This document shows positions 6,912 to 10,922 of a DNA stretch of 10,922 nucleotides, in pieces (position 1 is the first letter of the stretch; each line of letters starts with the position of its first letter). The translations under genes and the position numbers were made by a program. The stretch covers positions 6,157 through 17,078 of the forward strand of contig DHQM01000120.1 in NCBI GenBank assembly GCA_002408105.1, written 5' to 3'. Below the pieces are notes generated by a model that searched no databases, was not told the origin of the DNA, and saw nothing but the letters and a program-made list of their open reading frames with translations. This DNA comes from Gammaproteobacteria bacterium UBA5338. GTDB lineage: Bacteria; Pseudomonadota; Gammaproteobacteria; Pseudomonadales; UBA5862.

Positions 6912-7481
6912 ATGACTGAGCAAATGCTGACCATGACCCAACCCAAACAATGCAAACCCATCCGTCTGCGTGTCCTTTCTTGCGCGAAATGGATGGGTGG
7001 GTTGCTCACCATCGCGGCGGCGGGACTTTCCCAAGCCGCAGAGCCCTCCGGAGTCAAGCGGTACAAAATTCCGGGGTCAGACTTCCCGATCGCCCTGGCG
7101 GTTGAAGTGCCAGCGTCCGCGACCGTGGTGTACCACAGTGGCTTCACGCCGGCCCCTGCCGATGCCTCCGCCGAGCAATACAGCCGTGCCTACTGGGGTG
7201 ATACGGAAACCCAAGCGTTGTCGACCCTGGGCCGTTTGGAGAAGTCTCTGAAATCTCTGGGCCTCGGCATGAAGGATGTCGTGAAGATGCAGGTGTTTTT
7301 GGTGGGAGATCCAGAGTTGGGCGGTCGCCTGGACTTTGCCGGTTTTATGCGGGCGTACACCCGGTATTTCGGCACTGACGAACAACCGAACCTTCCGGCA
7401 CGATCGGCCATGCAGGTGGCAGGGCTTGCACGTCCAGGCATGTGGGTGGAGATCGAAGTGATGCTGGTCCGACCCGAATGA
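6912..7481 (+). CDS. Exported RidA-family (YjgF/YER057c/UK114) imine/enamine deaminase
   Basis: RidA proteins hydrolyse reactive 2-imino or enamino acids to keto acids and ammonia and are normally cytoplasmic, about 130 aa. Here the RidA domain (about residues 50-188) is preceded by a hydrophobic signal peptide (about 29-42, GGLLTIAAAGLSQA), with probable cleavage near AQA-like residues 41-43. The family signature LPARSAMQVAGL (161-172) contains Arg164, equivalent to the catalytic Arg105 of E. coli RidA, and VEIEVML contains Glu180, matching Glu120. The internal part YSGF-like VVYHSGF (72-78) is also typical. ATG at 6912 is preceded by GAGGAG (6901-6906) with 5-nt spacing. The gene lies 37 bp after the cytochrome and overlaps the dipeptidase start by four bases (ATGA). 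Its position behind an imine-producing flavoenzyme suggests it clears the imine product in the periplasm. Confidence 0.9.
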   Translation: MTEQMLTMTQPKQCKPIRLRVLSCAKWMGGLLTIAAAGLSQAAEPSGVKRYKIPGSDFPIALAVEVPASATVVYHSGFTPAPADASAEQYSRAYWGDTETQALSTLGRLEKSLKSLGLGMKDVVKMQVFLVGDPELGGRLDFAGFMRAYTRYFGTDEQPNLPARSAMQVAGLARPGMWVEIEVMLVRPE

Positions 7482-8716
7482 TGTCCTGGTTCGTTCAGCC
7501 TGGAAGATTCGGGTTCTGCGGCTACGCCGTGTTCATCATCGCATTGGCAGTGGGTCTTGTGGGTTGCAGTTCGAAAACCAAGATGCCTTCAAACCTAGAG
7601 AGGGGTCAGGTGCTGGCGCACCGTTACATCATACTGGATGGCCACATTGACACACCCACCCGAGGGCTGTTCACGGACGAGCAGATCGGCGTCAGTGCCT
7701 CTGGCGAGTTTGATCATCCGCGGGCAATTGTTGGTGGGTTGGATGCACCCTTCATGTCGATCTACGTGCCTGCGAGGTTTCAGCACACCGGAGGGGCCAG
7801 GGCCCACGCTGACCGGCTGATCGACTGGGTGGAAGGCCAGGTGGCCTTGCATCCCGACAAGTTCGTGGTGGCGACAACCCCGGATGATGTGCGCGCGGCC
7901 TTCGTGGCAGGTCAGGTCGCATTGCCCATGGGCATCGAGAATGGCGCCGCGCTTGAAGGGAGCCTTGAGGCGCTGGATCACTTTTATCGCCGGGGAATTC
8001 GCTACATCACCCTTACGCATGGCGAGCCCAATGACATCTGCGACTCGTCCTATTCCATACACCGGCCGTGGAAGGGTCTGAGCCCTTTTGGAGTGCAGGT
8101 CGTGGCCCGCATGAACGAGCTTGGAATCATGGTCGACGTTTCTCACATTTCCGACCAGGCATTTTGGCAGGTGTTGGAGGTATCGACCGTCCCAGTCATC
8201 GCCACGCATTCTTCCATGCGGTATTTCACGCCGGGCTGGGAACGCAACATGAGCGACGAAATGGTGCGGGCCCTGGGGGAGTCTGGTGGCGTGATTCAAA
8301 TCAATTTTGGGTCCTGGTTCCTCAACGAAGCAGCACTGCTTGCGAACCAAGCGTTTCGCGCCAAGCTTGGCGCCTTCATGGCCAGGACCGGGCACGGATA
8401 CCTTGACGCTGAAACCCAAGCGTTCATCGAAGCCTACTTCGCCGAAAACAGCTACCCCTACGCAACGCTTGCTGAAGTGTTGGACCACATTGATCGCGCC
8501 GTTGAGATTGCCGGCATCGACCACGTCGGCCTCGGGTCTGACTTCGATGGGCTCGGCGACACCCTGCCCTCCGGGCTCAAGGACGTCTCCGACTATCCGA
8601 ATCTCGTGGCCGGCCTATTGGAACGTGGGTATGAGCCGGTCGAGATCGAGAAAATTCTCGGCGGAAACCTGTTGCGTGTCTGGAGTCAAGCCCAGGCGCA
8701 TGCGAGCCGGAAGTGA
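7478..8716 (+). CDS. Membrane dipeptidase (peptidase M19, renal dipeptidase family), lipoprotein
   Basis: The family is a binuclear zinc hydrolase that cleaves dipeptides, often tolerating a D-residue at the second position. The 412-aa product has a signal sequence with lipobox LVGC (Cys30) followed by Ser31, which predicts sorting to the outer membrane, facing the periplasm. Metal ligands of renal dipeptidase are all present: His56 and Asp58 (LDGHIDTP), bridging Glu154 (GIENG), His223 (DVSHIS) and His244 (ATHSS). Arg256 in ERNMSDEMV and Asp355 in GLGSDFDG are the expected active-site residues. The C-terminal DYPNLVAGLLERG and ILGGNLLRV motifs complete the family pattern. ATG at 7478 overlaps the RidA stop (ATGA) and implies translational coupling; a GTG at 7442 in the same frame would only add 12 residues inside RidA and spoil the signal peptide. 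It probably supplies free amino acids to the upstream flavoenzyme. Confidence 0.93.
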   Translation: MMSWFVQPGRFGFCGYAVFIIALAVGLVGCSSKTKMPSNLERGQVLAHRYIILDGHIDTPTRGLFTDEQIGVSASGEFDHPRAIVGGLDAPFMSIYVPARFQHTGGARAHADRLIDWVEGQVALHPDKFVVATTPDDVRAAFVAGQVALPMGIENGAALEGSLEALDHFYRRGIRYITLTHGEPNDICDSSYSIHRPWKGLSPFGVQVVARMNELGIMVDVSHISDQAFWQVLEVSTVPVIATHSSMRYFTPGWERNMSDEMVRALGESGGVIQINFGSWFLNEAALLANQAFRAKLGAFMARTGHGYLDAETQAFIEAYFAENSYPYATLAEVLDHIDRAVEIAGIDHVGLGSDFDGLGDTLPSGLKDVSDYPNLVAGLLERGYEPVEIEKILGGNLLRVWSQAQAHASRK

Positions 8717-8763
8717 CGCGGGGCCGAGATCCACTGCGCGCCGCAAGCCGAAGCCCTGAAATG

Positions 8764-8768
8764 AGGAG
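8764..8768 (+). promoter_or_regulatory. Ribosome binding site favouring a TTG start for the receptor
   Basis: AGGAG sits 7 nt before TTG at 8776. An in-frame ATG at 8761 lies just before it, but has no Shine-Dalgarno upstream. The two starts differ by five residues (MRRSR), and either leaves an intact signal peptide. Confidence 0.5.
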
Positions 8769-8775
8769 AAGTAGA

Positions 8776-10922
8776 TTGACTGATCTCTCAAAGAACCATG
8801 ACGCGAGTTCGCGAGGGCGTACGCTCAACCCCTACAAGCCGTGGCTCGCCGCGTTGGTGACACTGTTGGGGACGTCACTGGCAACCAGCACCGGTTATGC
8901 TGCGGTGGCTGATGAAGAGTCCGAAGACAAGTCCTCCGCCGCTGTTCTTCAGCGGCTTGATGTGACCGGGACCCGAATTCGACAAATCGACATGGAGGGC
9001 TCGTCTCCGGTTGTTTCCCTGGACCGCGATGCCATTGAGCAGTCCGGGGCCATGTCACTTCAGGACCTGCTTGCGTTGTTGCCGGAAGCCGGATCCGGGA
9101 GCTTTTCTACGATTGGGAATGACCAAGATGACACCGCACCCGGCGGAGCCGGCATCTCGCTGCGGGGTCTTGGAGCGGACGCCACCCTGGTTCTGGTCAA
9201 TGGACGTCGCGTCGCCGTCAGCCCCTGGGCCAAGGGCATCACGACGTCTTTCGTCGACATCAACGCAATTCCGCTTGCCGCCATTGAACGGGTAGAGGTG
9301 CTCAAGGACGGCGCATCGGCTCTGTACGGGTCTGACGCGATCGCTGGTGTGGTCAACATCATACTGCGAGAGAGCTACAACGGGGTCACCCTGACCGGCA
9401 GTTTTGGTGACAGCACGGCGGACGAAGATGCCTCGGAAACCCGGCTCAGCCTGATGTTGGGAGCAAGTGGAGACGCCGGGCGGGGCCTGGTCGTGATTGA
9501 TTACTACAAACGCAACGCGCTTGCGTATTCCGACCGCGAGGTATCCGAAACCCTTGATCACCGCAGTCAGGGCGGCACGGACATGCGTTCGGCGGGTGGG
9601 TATCCTGGAACCTTTCTAACGCCGGACGGAGTCTGGCACATCGATCCGGCTTGCCCTCCGGAGCAAATATCAAACGGGTTCTGTCGATTCGATTACATCA
9701 AGCACCAGTACGCATCCCCACAGACCGAGCGGGTTGGCGCTTTCGCGACCTGGACCTACGACCTTTCGCAGATGACGCAGCTCTTCACCGAAGTGCAGAT
9801 GCAGCGCAACAACACTTTGGTCGTCGGCGCACCGAGTCCCACGTTTTTCAACTTCACCATTCCTGCTGCCCATCCGGACAACCCCTACGGGGCGGACTTG
9901 CAAATGGCCTATCGATTCGTCGAGTCCGGGCCACGGGCCTTTGATATCGATGTGACCAATCTTCGTGGCCTGATTGGACTGCGTGGGATGTTCATGGGTT
10001 GGGATTGGGAAACGGCTTACCACATTTCCAGGTCCGAGGCCGACCAGGTTGGAATCAGCGGCATGGTGAACCAATTGCTTGCTCAGCAAGCCATCGACGA
10101 TTTCAGTTTCAGCCCCTTTGGCGGGGCCTCGAATCCTGCGGCGGTGGTTGACGGCTTCACGGTGCCAACGGTGCGAGAGGGCCAATCACGCATGGAGATG
10201 GTCGACGCGCGCCTGTCTGGACCCATCATGCAGATGCCGTTCGGATTTCTCGGGTTTGCGGCCGGCCTCGAATACCGAGAAGAATCCATCCGTGACGAAC
10301 CCGATCTGCAGTTTCAGCAGGGCTTGATCATCGGAACCGAAGCCACGCAAGCGCGAGGAGAGCGGGACGTGACCTCTGGTTACATCGAGCTGCTGGTGCC
10401 CGCATGGGAGGGGCTGGAGGTGCAGTTGGCGCTGCGCTACGACGACTACAGCGACTTTGGCAGCACCACCAACCCGAAAGTCGGCGTGTTGTATCAACTC
10501 AACCCCTCGGTCAGTTTGCGCGGATCCTGGGGTACGGGATTCAGAGCGCCTTCTCTTGCCCAAGTTGGCCTTGGTCCCACCGATGAGTCACCGGTTCTTG
10601 TGGACGAACTGCGCTGTGCCACTGCGGGAGGCACCTACTGTGACCCCGCGGAATTTCCAGTGATGTACAGCGGCAACCCGGACCTGGACGCCGAGGAGTC
10701 GGAATCTCTGGTGCTTGGCGCCGTGCTTCAGATCTCCGATCCGCTGGCGGTGACGCTTGACTACTGGCGCTACGAGATTGAAGACGGGATCACCACAGAT
10801 ACCCGACAGCTGCTGCTTGCCGAGGCCAATGACCCGACTTCATTGCCCCCCGGAACCATCGTGCGCGGTACGCCTTCTGCGGACGACGTGCTGGCCGGCG
10901 TGCCAGGTCGCATTACTGAAAT
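8776..10922 (+). CDS. TonB-dependent outer-membrane receptor, 3' end cut by window edge
   Basis: The reading frame stays open to the window end, giving about 715 codons of a protein usually 800-1000 residues long. A signal peptide (about residues 21-42, KPWLAALVTLLG...GYAA) is followed by a short acidic linker and LQRLDVTGTRI (58-68), the usual entry to the plug, which may include the TonB box. Plug motifs are SLQDLLALLPEAG (94-106), ISLRGLGADATLVLVNGRR (127-145) and VEVLKDGASALYGSDAIAGVVNII (173-196). Barrel strands follow with FRAPS (589-593) and GNPDLDAEES (from 633), both typical of large TonB receptors. No N-terminal signalling (STN) domain is present, so it does not carry its own sigma/anti-sigma coupling. 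Two cysteine pairs (near 293-303 and in ELRCATAGGTYC) probably close extracellular loops. It begins 59 bp after the dipeptidase. Given this company it likely imports a peptide-like ligand; the ligand cannot be read from sequence. Confidence 0.93.
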   Translation, partial: MTDLSKNHDASSRGRTLNPYKPWLAALVTLLGTSLATSTGYAAVADEESEDKSSAAVLQRLDVTGTRIRQIDMEGSSPVVSLDRDAIEQSGAMSLQDLLALLPEAGSGSFSTIGNDQDDTAPGGAGISLRGLGADATLVLVNGRRVAVSPWAKGITTSFVDINAIPLAAIERVEVLKDGASALYGSDAIAGVVNIILRESYNGVTLTGSFGDSTADEDASETRLSLMLGASGDAGRGLVVIDYYKRNALAYSDREVSETLDHRSQGGTDMRSAGGYPGTFLTPDGVWHIDPACPPEQISNGFCRFDYIKHQYASPQTERVGAFATWTYDLSQMTQLFTEVQMQRNNTLVVGAPSPTFFNFTIPAAHPDNPYGADLQMAYRFVESGPRAFDIDVTNLRGLIGLRGMFMGWDWETAYHISRSEADQVGISGMVNQLLAQQAIDDFSFSPFGGASNPAAVVDGFTVPTVREGQSRMEMVDARLSGPIMQMPFGFLGFAAGLEYREESIRDEPDLQFQQGLIIGTEATQARGERDVTSGYIELLVPAWEGLEVQLALRYDDYSDFGSTTNPKVGVLYQLNPSVSLRGSWGTGFRAPSLAQVGLGPTDESPVLVDELRCATAGGTYCDPAEFPVMYSGNPDLDAEESESLVLGAVLQISDPLAVTLDYWRYEIEDGITTDTRQLLLAEANDPTSLPPGTIVRGTPSADDVLAGVPGRITE

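Noticed and set aside
7595-8524. Open frame of 309 codons on the minus strand
   Set aside because: It is antisense to the M19 dipeptidase, which keeps all its metal ligands in the other strand; no motif is visible in this frame.
9055-9561. Open frame of 168 codons on the minus strand
   Set aside because: It is antisense to the plug domain of the TonB receptor and matches no family I recognise.

Overview
The window looks like chromosomal DNA from a high-GC Gram-negative proteobacterium. I infer this from an RND efflux operon with a lipoprotein adaptor, a TonB-dependent outer-membrane receptor, a Tat-exported flavoenzyme and two lipoboxes. A gammaproteobacterium (Xanthomonadales/Chromatiales-like) is plausible, but this is an impression from the protein sequences and was not tested.

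Left part (1-4186, minus strand): a two-gene efflux operon. A lipoprotein periplasmic adaptor (membrane fusion protein) is followed by an RND/HAE1-type inner-membrane pump. The pump starts at a TTG that overlaps the adaptor stop by two bases and lacks only its last few C-terminal residues, which lie beyond base 1. A good sigma70-type promoter (TTGCCA, 17 bp, TATACC) faces this operon about 85 bp upstream of the adaptor start. No TolC-like gene is in view.

Middle (4187-4933): a divergent intergenic region of about 750 bp without a convincing gene. It holds the efflux promoter, an AT-rich patch near 4651-4697 and, close to the rightward operon, inverted repeats that could form two mutually exclusive RNA stems.

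Right part (4934-10922, plus strand): five closely packed genes. In order they are a Tat-exported flavin amine oxidase of the L-amino-acid-oxidase type, a small c5-like cytochrome c with a signal sequence, a RidA-family imine deaminase with a signal peptide, a membrane dipeptidase (peptidase M19) lipoprotein predicted to sit in the outer membrane, and a TonB-dependent receptor that runs off the right edge. Every product is predicted to act outside the cytoplasm.

Read together they suggest an extracytoplasmic peptide and amino-acid oxidation pathway. The receptor would bring a peptide-like compound into the periplasm, the dipeptidase would cleave it, and the flavoenzyme would oxidise the released amino acid to an imino acid while passing electrons to the cytochrome. 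The exported RidA would then hydrolyse the imine to keto acid plus ammonia. The enzyme classes follow from visible motifs; the pathway is inferred from gene order and export signals. This five-gene set is the item most worth following up.
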